From assembly GCA_045604285.1 (NCBI GenBank), contig JAZUNS010000093.1:1-14443 (forward strand): DNA of 14,443 nucleotides. The letters are read 5' to 3'. The notes under the pieces were generated by a model. It made no database searches and was not told where the DNA came from. It worked only from the letters and a program-made list of their open reading frames with translations. Positions within the stretch are counted from its first letter, which is position 1. Every line of letters starts with the position of its first letter. The stretch comes from SIG636 sp045604285. GTDB taxonomy: Bacteria; Bacillota; Clostridia; Oscillospirales; CAG-382. The position numbers were made by a program, and so were the translations under genes. Positions 7,352-14,307 of the stretch are shown in pieces.

Positions 7352-7996
7352 TTAATCGGCAAGAGTTATGCTTACGGTACAGCTGCCGCCCACAAAAATA
7401 AGCTTAACGCCGTTGCCTTGAGCGTCTGTAGCCTCGTAGCTGTAAACGGCGGGGGTATCCTTTTCTTCCGCCTCTGCGGTAAAGCCCGCATCCTTAAGGC
7501 TTTGAACGTAGGCAGAGGCACCCGCTTTGTCTGCGTCGTCAAAGATAACGGTAAACTTACCGTTTATCTCAGAGCTTGAGCCTACCTTAAGCTCCGGCAC
7601 GGGCAGCTTTGCGGTGTATTGATTTTGGGGCCAGGAATCGTTAAGCTGTGCCGTGGCGCTTTCGTCTGCGTCGCCGTCACGGTAGGAAACGGTGCCGTCG
7701 GAATGCTGGGTTATAACCTTGCTGCCGTCGTTATAGGCAAAAACCGTGCTGCCGTCATCACCGAAGGTAACGGTTATGCCCTGCTTTTCCCCTGCGGCAA
7801 CAAGGGCTGCCCTTTGCTCCTCGCTAAAGGTGGAGTATACGGCGGTTCTGTCAAGCTCTGCCCCTGCAACCACGTCGCCTATGCCGTAGTCTGCAATGCT
7901 TTCGGCGGCGCTGTTATCGTCGGCAGTGCCGTCGCAACCGCATATTGAAGTTGCCAAAAGAATAAACGCCATAACAATTACAAAATATTTTTTCAT
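7352..7996 (-). CDS. Small lipoprotein of unknown function
   Basis: The 214-residue product begins with a lipoprotein signal peptide: MKKYF, a hydrophobic core and a lipobox-like ICGC, with Cys21 as the probable lipidated residue (the cysteine at -2 is unusual). A charged region with short YNDGSKVITQHSDGTVSYRD turns follows. The C-terminal ~95 residues begin with WPQNQYTAKLPVPELKVG, then an alternating strand/helix pattern including ADKAGASAYVQSLKDAGFTAE. This resembles small clostridial lipoprotein domains (possibly DUF6591), but the match is from memory and uncertain. It lies 28 bases after the FKBP/trigger-factor lipoprotein gene and is likely co-transcribed; a promoter for the next gene follows its stop with no terminator between. 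Confidence 0.78.
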   Translation of the reverse strand: MKKYFVIVMAFILLATSICGCDGTADDNSAAESIADYGIGDVVAGAELDRTAVYSTFSEEQRAALVAAGEKQGITVTFGDDGSTVFAYNDGSKVITQHSDGTVSYRDGDADESATAQLNDSWPQNQYTAKLPVPELKVGSSSEINGKFTVIFDDADKAGASAYVQSLKDAGFTAEAEEKDTPAVYSYEATDAQGNGVKLIFVGGSCTVSITLAD

Positions 7997-8024
7997 AAAT
8001 TTACAGGCTCCTTCTTAAAAGGGC

Positions 8025-9179
8025 TTATTCGGTTACGGCACCAAACACGGCGTTATCGTAAAGGTATACCATAACCTTATCCCACAGTATGTTTTCCATA
8101 AGACCTTCTTTTTTGTATTGCTTCATAAGCGCATCTACGGTGGTGCTGTTTTCTTCGGCGTATTCCTCTACACGCTGTTCAAACTCCTCGTCGCTTACCT
8201 CACGGTTAAACGCCGCATCTGCCACGGCGTACATGGTAAGCTGCTCCTTAAGTGCGCCCTTGGCGTATTCCGTACCTTTTTCATTAAGGTCGGCGTAAAA
8301 TTCTTCCTCCGTCATGCTCATGGCACTGAGGTACTCTTTAAGCTCCACACCGTACATGGTGGCGTAATATTTGTATTTGGATACGTTATAGTCTACAAAA
8401 TACTTAACGTAGTCGTCAAACTGCGCCTTGGGATACTCTAACACCTCGGCGTCTTCGATAACGGCGCTCCAAACGGTGGTCATATTTTCAACGTACACGC
8501 TATGCTCCGCATCCTTAAGCACCGCCTTATCAAAGGCCTCTACGCTGTCAAAGCCCAGCTTTTTGGCAAGCTCGGCATCCACCTGGGGGAAAACGCTTAC
8601 CTTAACGGAATCAAGGGTGATGGCAAACCTTACCTCCTTGCCCTTAAGCCCCTCGTGATACTCCTCGGGGAAGGTAAGGTAGATATCAAAGCTTTCGCCT
8701 GCGCTGTGGCCCACTATGCCCGATTCAAACCCGTCAACGTAGCCGCCGCTGCCCAAGGTAACGGGAACGTCCTTAGCCTCGCCGCCTTCAAACGCCTCGT
8801 TAGTCTCAACAAGGTAGCCCTTATAGTCTATAACCACCTTGTCGCCGTTTTCGGCAGGGGCGCCCTTGTCCTCTTCCTCGGCATACTCTTTAAGATATTT
8901 TTCGTTTTTAATGCTTTCTATTATCTTGTCGGTTACTTCTTTTTTCTCGGCAACGTTAATGCCCTTCCACGCACCAAGCTTTATATATTGGCTTATGTTT
9001 TCAAGCTCGCCCACGCCGGGTACGTCAACGCTTTCCTCAGAGGTGGCATCTTCGGTGGTTTCCTCCCAGGTGCTTTGCTCGGAAGTCAGGTCCGACGTGC
9101 TGTTTTCGTTTTCGTCAGCGCAGGCACCGAAGGATAACCCAAGGGCAAGCGCAGTGAGTATTGCAATTATTTTTTTCAT
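8025..9179 (-). CDS. Surface lipoprotein with FKBP and trigger-factor-like C-terminal domains
   Basis: The 384-residue product has a signal peptide with lipobox FGAC (Cys20), so it should be anchored on the outer face of the membrane. A Ser/Thr/Glu-rich linker (21-55) leads to an FKBP-type peptidyl-prolyl isomerase domain at about 110-192 (GDKVVIDYKGYL, VTLGSGGYVDGFESGIVGHSAGES, LTFPEEYHEGLKGKEVRFAITLDSV). From about 198 an all-helical region resembles the C-terminal chaperone arm of trigger factor. The cytosolic ribosome-binding domain is replaced by the signal peptide and linker. A role as an extracytoplasmic foldase, comparable to PrsA, is inferred. GGAGGA lies 8 bases before the ATG, and its promoter is at 9209-9237. 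Confidence 0.88.
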   Translation of the reverse strand: MKKIIAILTALALGLSFGACADENENSTSDLTSEQSTWEETTEDATSEESVDVPGVGELENISQYIKLGAWKGINVAEKKEVTDKIIESIKNEKYLKEYAEEEDKGAPAENGDKVVIDYKGYLVETNEAFEGGEAKDVPVTLGSGGYVDGFESGIVGHSAGESFDIYLTFPEEYHEGLKGKEVRFAITLDSVKVSVFPQVDAELAKKLGFDSVEAFDKAVLKDAEHSVYVENMTTVWSAVIEDAEVLEYPKAQFDDYVKYFVDYNVSKYKYYATMYGVELKEYLSAMSMTEEEFYADLNEKGTEYAKGALKEQLTMYAVADAAFNREVSDEEFEQRVEEYAEENSTTVDALMKQYKKEGLMENILWDKVMVYLYDNAVFGAVTE

Positions 9180-9205
9180 ATACGTCCTCCGTCTGTTTCT
9201 CCCCT

Positions 9206-9769
9206 TTAATTATGCCACAGCTTTGCACCTTTGTCAATCCTTTTAACGGCAAGTCCCCTGCCAAGGGCGGCGCAGGCAAAGGGCAAAAGGGCGCTGCACA
9301 CCGCAAGAAGACGCTTTGTGCCCTGCAGGGCGTTGCCTATAAAGCCAAACATGGGGTTGTACAGCAGGTATCCGAAAAAGCCCAGCCCCGACGGTGCCGC
9401 CGCAAATTTATACACCAAAAAGCCGCTGTATACCGCCGCCGGGATAAGGGACAGGGGGCTTTTGTCCAAGCCGCCCAGCCGCCACAGCAAAAAGAACGCC
9501 ACCACCGACACGGCGGTACACGCCACGCCCAGGTCGGAAAAGCTAAGCTCTACCCCCTGCTTAACGTAAAAAGCGTAGGCGGCAAAAAACGTAAGGTTTT
9601 GCAAAAGCTGAAAAAACCCGTAGCAAAGAGCACCCCGCAAAGCGCAAAGTGCCGCCCCCGCTTTGCCGGGGACGGCACCTGTAAACCTTTTGGCAAGGCA
9701 CAGCCCCGCAAAAACAAGGGTGGCAATGCCAAAGGCTTTTAAAAACATATTTTGCAAATTTGCAACCAT
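9206..9769 (-). CDS. Small integral membrane protein of unknown function, downstream of thiT
   Basis: From the ATG at 9769 the product is 187 residues. GGAGG lies 8 bases upstream of this ATG; a GTG 18 bases earlier would place that site inside the gene. The protein is strongly hydrophobic with about five candidate membrane segments and a basic C-terminal end (KRIDKGAKLWHN). I do not recognise the family, and no binding or catalytic motif stands out. It begins 46 bases after the thiT stop on the same strand, with no terminator between, so it probably belongs to the TPP-riboswitch-controlled transcript. A link to thiamine or related metabolism is inferred from that alone. Confidence 0.75.
   Translation of the reverse strand: MVANLQNMFLKAFGIATLVFAGLCLAKRFTGAVPGKAGAALCALRGALCYGFFQLLQNLTFFAAYAFYVKQGVELSFSDLGVACTAVSVVAFFLLWRLGGLDKSPLSLIPAAVYSGFLVYKFAAAPSGLGFFGYLLYNPMFGFIGNALQGTKRLLAVCSALLPFACAALGRGLAVKRIDKGAKLWHN
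9209..9237 (-). promoter_or_regulatory. Sigma-A promoter for the foldase lipoprotein gene
   Basis: On the - strand TTGACA (9232-9237) and CATAAT (9209-9214) have a 17-base spacer. It overlaps the last codons of the upstream membrane protein gene, whose stop is at 9206-9208. Confidence 0.8.
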
Positions 9770-9815
9770 ATAAACCGCCTCCGCCACATTATACGCAGGG
9801 GGCGCAGTTTTAATT

Positions 9816-10382
9816 CTACTTGGGAAGCTTTTGCAAGGGCTTGTACAGCAAAACGCTTACTATTACCGCAAGTATAAGGTTGCCCAGCATATAGCCGCCG
9901 TTATATACCACGGAATAAAGGGTTGCGGCATCGCCGCCGAAGGTCATACCGAAAATCTCTGCCGTATCGCCAACGGCAAGCTTGTAAATGGTAACGCCGG
10001 AGATAAAGTGGATAATAAAGCGTGCAACAGAGCCAACCACAGACCCCAGCACCAAGCCGTATTTTTTATCCTTAAATATCCCCGCAACGCCTACTGCGCC
10101 GTAAGCAAGGACGTAGTCCAACAGTATGGAGGGCAAGCCCCAGCCGATGCCGTCGGAAAGCAGGCACTTTATAAGCCCGAATACCAGACCCGCAGGTATT
10201 GCCCACTTAACGCCGCGGCGCCACGCCAAAACGATGATCGGCACCATTACAAAGTCGATAGAGCCGCCCTGCCCCCACAAATCGATGCGGAAGGGCGGGA
10301 AACGAAGCAGGCTTAGAACCACTGCAAGGGCTATCATAATAGCCGCTTCGCAAAGGGTTCTTAAATGTTTGTTGTTTTTCAC
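9816..10382 (-). CDS. thiT: Thiamine ECF transporter S component ThiT
   Basis: This is the substrate-binding membrane subunit for thiamine of an energy-coupling-factor transporter; it would work with shared EcfA/A'/T units, which are not in this window. The 188-residue, six-helix product has the expected length and motifs: EAAIMIALAVVLSL in helix 1, the loop WGQGGSIDFVMVPI, RRGVKWAIPAG, DYVLAYGAVG and the final segment with YNGGYMLGNLI. The start is a GTG; AAGGAGG lies 10 bases upstream. The TPP riboswitch directly upstream confirms the substrate assignment, as high thiamine pyrophosphate would shut it off. Confidence 0.93.
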   Translation of the reverse strand: MKNNKHLRTLCEAAIMIALAVVLSLLRFPPFRIDLWGQGGSIDFVMVPIIVLAWRRGVKWAIPAGLVFGLIKCLLSDGIGWGLPSILLDYVLAYGAVGVAGIFKDKKYGLVLGSVVGSVARFIIHFISGVTIYKLAVGDTAEIFGMTFGGDAATLYSVVYNGGYMLGNLILAVIVSVLLYKPLQKLPK

Positions 10383-10421
10383 CTTGGAAAAACCTCCTTA
10401 AAAAATAGTATTCTCCGTTGC

Positions 10422-10463
10422 GAAAAACAAAAGAAGCCCACGGACGCAAAAACGCCGAGGGCT
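10422..10463 (-). terminator. Riboswitch-controlled terminator before thiT
   Basis: On the - strand AGCCC-T-CGGCG pairs with CG-T-CCG-T-GGGCT (10435-10463), followed by a T-rich run (10422-10434). It lies between the TPP aptamer and the thiT ribosome binding site and is the likely off-state hairpin. Confidence 0.8.
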
Positions 10464-10503
10464 CTTAAAAAGCACAAGCAAAGGGGAAAACCCCTGCATT
10501 ATA

Positions 10504-10580
10504 TCCCTACGCCGGCATTATCCGTTCAGGTTCAATGGGTATCTCTCAGCCCGATGCAATACAGCACCAAGCACCCCGTT
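10504..10580 (-). ncRNA. TPP riboswitch aptamer (THI element)
   Basis: All conserved parts of the thiamine pyrophosphate aptamer can be read on the - strand in order: GGGGTGC, GGGCTGAGA (CTGAGA at 10544-10549) with the paired ATACCC, TTGAACCTGA (10526-10535), GGATAATGCC (10514-10523) and GTAGGGA (10504-10510). P1 looks weak. A GGGG-TTTT-CCCC hairpin (10482-10495) lies between aptamer and terminator and may take part in switching. The target is thiT and probably the membrane protein gene behind it. Confidence 0.95.
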
Positions 10581-10628
10581 TTTTAATTGTTCCGTCGGAC
10601 CTTTATCGTCCGCAACTTAGTGTAACCG

Positions 10629-10657
10629 ATTATACACCGATTATACCCGCTTGTCAA
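10629..10657 (-). promoter_or_regulatory. Consensus sigma-A promoter of the TPP riboswitch transcript
   Basis: On the - strand TTGACA (10652-10657) and TATAAT (10629-10634) are perfect, with a 17-base spacer. A second TATAAT at 10640-10645 lies inside the spacer as part of an 11-base direct repeat. The -35 begins only 9 bases after the stop of the upstream acyltransferase-like gene. Confidence 0.92.
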
Positions 10658-10665
10658 GAGCTTTT

Positions 10666-11565
10666 TTAATCTATATCCTCCACAACCGTTTCCGGCGGGT
10701 AGTCCAGCAAAGAGGGGTTTTGCAAATAATAACGGATAAGCTTAAGCGCCGAGGCGTAATAGTGACCGTCGCAGATCCTTTCATCCGTAACCATTTTGTA
10801 ATCTATATAGCCGTGCTTTTCCACCTTGCCTGCATCGTTAATAAGGTTTTCCTTATACTTGGCGCCGTAGGAGATAAACACAGGCACGTTGCCGAAATCG
10901 TAAAGATGGTGGTATATGGGCGGGATACCCAAGGAACCCATGGAGGTGATAAACATAGACCCGTGGAAAGGGCTTACCTTAAGCAAAAACTTGGGCAGGC
11001 AACCGAAATAATCCATGGTTTTAAGCACCCACACCAAAAACTTAAGCAACAGACCGGGTATGTAGTGCAACGCCTTGGCAACGGCGTCAAAGGCGCTTCC
11101 CTCCTCCGATTCTCTGTTCTCTGCCACCACCTTGTTTACCATATCGTAAACCTGGTCGGCGGTAAAATCGGGCTTTGGCATTACCTTTACCACGGTTTCC
11201 TGGGCGTTAAGGCTAAGCTCTTTTTTTACCACAAACATTATTTGTATATCGTTTCTGGCAAAAATCTTTTGTCGGTTAATAAAGCGGTTTATGCCCGGAC
11301 GCTGGGATACCACACGTATATAAATGGCAATAAACACGTGAAGTATGCCAAAGCCCTTAAGACCTTGGGCACGCTTTTTAAGGATATATTCGTCCACCTT
11401 GGCGGTGTCAAACCTATCTTCTATAAAGTTAGAGGCGCTGTCCCTATCCGGCATGATATAGGGTGAAACGTAGTTAATGGGACAAAGGGTGCGCACCTTT
11501 CTGCCGTCCTTGCGGTCGCCAAATCTGCGGCGGCGCTTTTTCTTTTCGGCTTCGCCTTTTGCCAT
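10666..11565 (-). CDS. 2-oxoacid dehydrogenase E2 / CAT-like acyltransferase-fold protein with altered active site
   Basis: The 299-residue product has a very basic N-terminus (KKKRRRR), then a domain resembling the catalytic domain of dihydrolipoamide acyltransferases and chloramphenicol acetyltransferase. SPFHGSMFITSMGSLGIPPI corresponds to the E2 strand-loop near the channel, and DERICDGHYYA (residues 261-271) to the active-site DHRxxDG. The histidine expected as general base is Glu262, while Asp266 and Gly267 remain. No lipoyl or subunit-binding domain is present and no E1 or E3 genes are near. It could be a pseudoenzyme, use a different mechanism, or act in lipid or exopolysaccharide metabolism; function is unknown. 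GGAGG lies 8 bases before the ATG. Confidence 0.78.
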   Translation of the reverse strand: MAKGEAEKKKRRRRFGDRKDGRKVRTLCPINYVSPYIMPDRDSASNFIEDRFDTAKVDEYILKKRAQGLKGFGILHVFIAIYIRVVSQRPGINRFINRQKIFARNDIQIMFVVKKELSLNAQETVVKVMPKPDFTADQVYDMVNKVVAENRESEEGSAFDAVAKALHYIPGLLLKFLVWVLKTMDYFGCLPKFLLKVSPFHGSMFITSMGSLGIPPIYHHLYDFGNVPVFISYGAKYKENLINDAGKVEKHGYIDYKMVTDERICDGHYYASALKLIRYYLQNPSLLDYPPETVVEDID

Positions 11566-11586
11566 AAAATAAACCTCCGCCTTTTG

Positions 11587-12219
11587 TTATGCAACCATAG
11601 AGTAATCGCTGCCAAGCAGGTCGCTTATAAGGGCGTCATACTCGTTACCTATTTGGGTGGATGCCTGCTCAAACTTATCGGAAACCGCCTGTAGCTGCTC
11701 GCAATATGCGGTATAGTAGCTGTCGTAGCCGCTATCCGAATAGCTTAAAAAGGTGCGGGTGCGCTTGATAAGCTCGTTATTAGAGCTTTTAAGACCGGAA
11801 AACAGGGTTGCCAGCTCTGCCCTTTTGGTACGGAAGCTGCTGCCCGTAGGCACGGCGTACCTGCTAAGAACCTTATCAAAATCCGCAAGGATGGCGTCCA
11901 TGGCGGCATAGGCGTTGGCAAGTTGATCGTCTGCCTTGGTATTAAGGTACTGCAGGGCATCGTCATCCCCTGCAAAATGCTTCATTATTGCGGTTTGGGT
12001 AAGGGTCATACCCGCATGGGGCAAGGACAAGACCACGTCCCCCGCCCGCTTGTATATAGCGGCTACCGCCACGTTAAGCTTATCGCCGCTGCTGCTTAGG
12101 GCGGCTACGGCATCGTACTCCCTTGCCGTTTGGTCGGCAACGCTTATTATAAAGGCGTTAAGGCAGAACGCCGCAAGACACACCACGGCACACGCAATAA
12201 GCACTATACGCTTTTTCAT
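11587..12219 (-). CDS. Membrane-anchored helical protein of unknown function
   Basis: The 210-residue product has an N-terminal hydrophobic segment (about residues 4-26) after MKKR, which may be an uncleaved anchor or a signal peptide. The remainder is predicted by eye to be mostly alpha-helical and alanine-rich, with a charged stretch around FRTKRAELATLFSGLKSSNNELIKR and an acidic-polar C-terminus; it should face outside the cell. I recognise no family. The ribosome binding site GGGAGG lies in the last codons of coaD, whose stop is 4 bases before this start, so the genes are translationally linked. It precedes the acyltransferase-like gene by 21 bases. Confidence 0.75.
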   Translation of the reverse strand: MKKRIVLIACAVVCLAAFCLNAFIISVADQTAREYDAVAALSSSGDKLNVAVAAIYKRAGDVVLSLPHAGMTLTQTAIMKHFAGDDDALQYLNTKADDQLANAYAAMDAILADFDKVLSRYAVPTGSSFRTKRAELATLFSGLKSSNNELIKRTRTFLSYSDSGYDSYYTAYCEQLQAVSDKFEQASTQIGNEYDALISDLLGSDYSMVA

Positions 12220-12223
12220 AGGG

Positions 12224-12688
12224 TTAATCCTCCCTTTTATCTATCTCCACACCCTTGGGCAAAAAGCGCCCAAAGTCCTTGCCGTATTTTATCATCTCTC
12301 GCACGGCGGTAGAGCTTATATCCACAAACTGTGGGTTGCAGGGCAAAAACAAGGTTTCTACCCCGGTAATTTCCCTGTTAACCGTGGCAATAAGCCTTTC
12401 GTATTCCAAATCGCCGCTGCCGCGGATGCCCTTTACTATAACATCGGCACCGTTTTCCTTTACAAGGTCTGCCGTCCACCCGTCAGAGGATACCACCGTT
12501 ACGTTATCAAAGGCGGCAAAGGCCTGCTTTACAAAAGCTATGCGCTGTTGATGGGTGAACATATAGCGCTTTTCGGTATTATTGGTAACGGCAACCACAA
12601 CGCCGTCAAACATGGCGGCGGCACGGCTGATAAAATCGTAATGCCCCACGGTTACGGGGTCAAAGCTGCCTGCACAAAGAGCTTTCAT
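12224..12688 (-). CDS. coaD: Phosphopantetheine adenylyltransferase
   Basis: This enzyme catalyses the fourth step of coenzyme A synthesis, transferring AMP from ATP to 4'-phosphopantetheine. The 154-residue length is typical. The nucleotidyltransferase signature GSFDPVTVGH lies near the N-terminus, followed by the family stretches TNNTEKRYMFTHQQR, IVKGIRGSGDLEYE and the C-terminal ISSTAVREM. The ATG overlaps the rsmD stop by four bases (ATGA), the usual arrangement of this pair in Firmicutes. Confidence 0.96.
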   Translation of the reverse strand: MKALCAGSFDPVTVGHYDFISRAAAMFDGVVVAVTNNTEKRYMFTHQQRIAFVKQAFAAFDNVTVVSSDGWTADLVKENGADVIVKGIRGSGDLEYERLIATVNREITGVETLFLPCNPQFVDISSTAVREMIKYGKDFGRFLPKGVEIDKRED

Positions 12689-13239
12689 ATAACGTCAGCC
12701 TCCGATTTGAGGATAGTAACGTAGGTTTTGCCGTAGCGGTAAAGCTTTGCCGTGTAGCCGTCCGGCGGCAAAGGTATGCCGCTTTCGGCGCTTTCGCAAA
12801 CAATAATGGCACCGTCTGCCAAAAGCCCCGCCGCACCAACACGCTTTATAACCTCGTCAAGGAAACCGTCCTTATAGGGTGGGTCAAGAAACACAAGGTT
12901 AAATTGGTCACGGCCTGCGTTGGTCTTTATAAAATCACGCCAGTCGGCGCAAACGGTTTTACAGCAATCGAAAAGATTAGCCTTTATGCTGTTGGCACGT
13001 ATTATCTCTGCCGCCTTGCGGTTGCTGTCCACAATTACGGCGCTTTCCGCCCCACGGCTTAAAGCCTCCAACGCAAGCTGGCCGCTGCCGCCGAACAGAT
13101 CCAGCACCCGCCTGCCCTCTATATTAAACTGTATTGCAGAAAACATGGCTTCCTTAACCCTTTCCGCCGTGGGTCTGGTGTCATCCCCCGGCAGGGTGGT
13201 AAGGCGTGCGCCTCTTGCTTTGCCTGTAATTATTCTCAT
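12685..13239 (-). CDS. rsmD: 16S rRNA (guanine-N2)-methyltransferase RsmD
   Basis: This enzyme methylates G966 of 16S rRNA (E. coli numbering) during 30S assembly, using S-adenosylmethionine. The 184-residue product shows MRIITGKARGARL, the RPTAERVKEAMFS segment, motif I VLDLFGGSGQLALEALSRGA and the catalytic DPPY in LVFLDPPYKDG. The ATG at 13239 has GGAG just upstream, and the promoter is at 13272-13300. It heads a unit with coaD and probably the two genes beyond it. Confidence 0.95.
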   Translation of the reverse strand: MRIITGKARGARLTTLPGDDTRPTAERVKEAMFSAIQFNIEGRRVLDLFGGSGQLALEALSRGAESAVIVDSNRKAAEIIRANSIKANLFDCCKTVCADWRDFIKTNAGRDQFNLVFLDPPYKDGFLDEVIKRVGAAGLLADGAIIVCESAESGIPLPPDGYTAKLYRYGKTYVTILKSEADVI

Positions 13240-13271
13240 AATACCACTCCAAGGTACAATATTCTTAGTTT

Positions 13272-13300
13272 AGTATAACACAAATTGCGACAATAATCAA
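13272..13300 (-). promoter_or_regulatory. Sigma-A promoter for rsmD-coaD
   Basis: On the - strand TTGATT (13295-13300) and TATACT (13272-13277) have a 17-base spacer. The leader to the rsmD start is short, about 25 bases. Confidence 0.75.
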
Positions 13301-13324
13301 CACAAAGTTTAAAACGGTACGGCG

Positions 13325-13363
13325 GCAAAAAGAAAATCGGCAAATGCCAAAGGGCTTTGCCGA
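13325..13363 (-). terminator. Rho-independent terminator of the formate/nitrite channel gene
   Basis: An 8-bp perfect stem (TCGGCAAA / TTTGCCGA, 13337-13363) with an 11-base loop is followed on the - strand by a T-rich run. It lies just after the stop at 13370 and ahead of the rsmD promoter. Confidence 0.85.
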
Positions 13364-13369
13364 AAAATC

Positions 13370-14035
13370 TTATTTTTTCTTTTTGTGGGTCTTTTCCTTG
13401 CCGGTATAAAACGCCTTTTTTGCCAGCGGAACTATAAAAGAGCCGCAAGCGTTACCGCCGGTCATAACCGCCAGATACAAAAGCATTTTCCCGCTAAATT
13501 CCCCTGCTACGGCAAAATAGTACATATTTGCCACGCAATGCTCAAAGCCCGCAAGGATAAACACGGCAACGGGCAGGAAGGTTGCAATATGCTTTTGCAG
13601 GGGGTCCTTGCCGTTTTTGTAGTTATCGGCGGCAACAAACATCAAAAAGCCGCAGAATATAGCCAGCACGAAAACAGATAGCAAATCGTCCTGCAGCTTC
13701 GCCTGGCACAGTGCCTTTGCGCCGCTTACAAGCTTTTCGGAAACGGCGGGACGGGTAAGCCTTGCAAGGGCAAGCCCCACGCCGAAGGTGCCTGCAAGAT
13801 TGCCCAGCCATATTACGATTAAAGTGGGTATAAACCTAAGCCCTTCTTCAAAAACAAAGCCCACCTTGCCCGTAAACAGGTTAAAGCCGTAGCAGAATAT
13901 TAAAAACAGACCTATTGCAAACAGAAATGCGCCCAGAGGCTTATGGTCGGGAATAAGGCTTAGGTACACGGTACCGCCCACGCCTATGCAAAAGCCCGCC
14001 ATTATCGCCTTGATAAAATCCGATAAAACCTTCAT
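13370..14035 (-). CDS. Formate/nitrite transporter (FNT) family channel
   Basis: This is a membrane channel for small monovalent anions such as formate, nitrite or hydrosulfide. From the ATG at 14035 the product is 221 residues, short for the family (usually about 250-285). I chose this start because AAAGGAG lies 8 bases before it; an in-frame start 48 bases earlier overlaps the promoter. Family signs are the NLFTGK segment, the region GFEHCVANMYYF with the conserved pore histidine (His166), and GGNACGSFIVPLA in the last helix; about six membrane helices are present. The tail is very basic (KEKTHKKKK). The substrate cannot be assigned. It is a single-gene unit with its own promoter and terminator. 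Confidence 0.9.
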   Translation of the reverse strand: MKVLSDFIKAIMAGFCIGVGGTVYLSLIPDHKPLGAFLFAIGLFLIFCYGFNLFTGKVGFVFEEGLRFIPTLIVIWLGNLAGTFGVGLALARLTRPAVSEKLVSGAKALCQAKLQDDLLSVFVLAIFCGFLMFVAADNYKNGKDPLQKHIATFLPVAVFILAGFEHCVANMYYFAVAGEFSGKMLLYLAVMTGGNACGSFIVPLAKKAFYTGKEKTHKKKK

Positions 14036-14054
14036 AAATTCACTCCTTTGTGTC

Positions 14055-14083
14055 ATAATACCACATTTTTCGCCACAGCGCAA
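14055..14083 (-). promoter_or_regulatory. Extended -10 promoter for the FNT channel gene
   Basis: On the - strand TATTAT (14055-14060) is preceded by TG one base upstream, and a weak -35, TTGCGC (14078-14083), sits 17 bases away. Confidence 0.55.
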
Positions 14084-14106
14084 GATGCTTGCTGCAAGGC
14101 AATTGA

Positions 14107-14307
14107 CTTTTTTTGAAAAAAGCTGTTCCCTATATGGGCGGTGGTGCTTTTATTTATTACCCCTACTACAGCGGATTTGATATCTTTACCCTGCTTGCCA
14201 ACTGGTTTAAGCTTGTTTGCTGCAATTTTCCCTTTGCGCTGTTTACACAGCTTTTCTTTATCCGGCCCCCGGTGCGCACTATATTCGGAAAGCTGTTTTC
14301 AAAAAAA
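14107..14307 (+). pseudogene. 5'-truncated small membrane protein fragment (DUF2798-like)
   Basis: Frame 1 opens after a TGA at 14104-14106 and encodes a hydrophobic stretch: YMGGGAFIYYPYYSG, then FTLLANWFKLVCCNFPFALF and QLFFIRPPVRTIFGKLFSKK. The NFPFALFTQLFF..P.VR..F pattern resembles the second half of DUF2798-type small membrane proteins; this is a recollection of the family, not a search. No ribosome binding site precedes the only ATG (14134), and the N-terminal half is missing, as the FNT promoter occupies the space. The frame has no stop before the repeat and runs open through it to the window end. I read it as a gene remnant joined to repeat copy 2. Confidence 0.55.

Noticed and set aside
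9787..9800. A TATAAT-like box just upstream of the membrane protein gene after thiT
   Set aside because: No acceptable -35 at 16-18 bases; the gene is more simply read from the thiT transcript.
10651..11466. A 271-codon + strand open frame
   Set aside because: It is the antisense shadow of the acyltransferase-like gene and starts in the thiT promoter.
13986..14180. A 64-codon + strand open frame near the right end
   Set aside because: It begins inside the FNT gene and crosses its promoter; the frame encoding the membrane-protein fragment is a different one.
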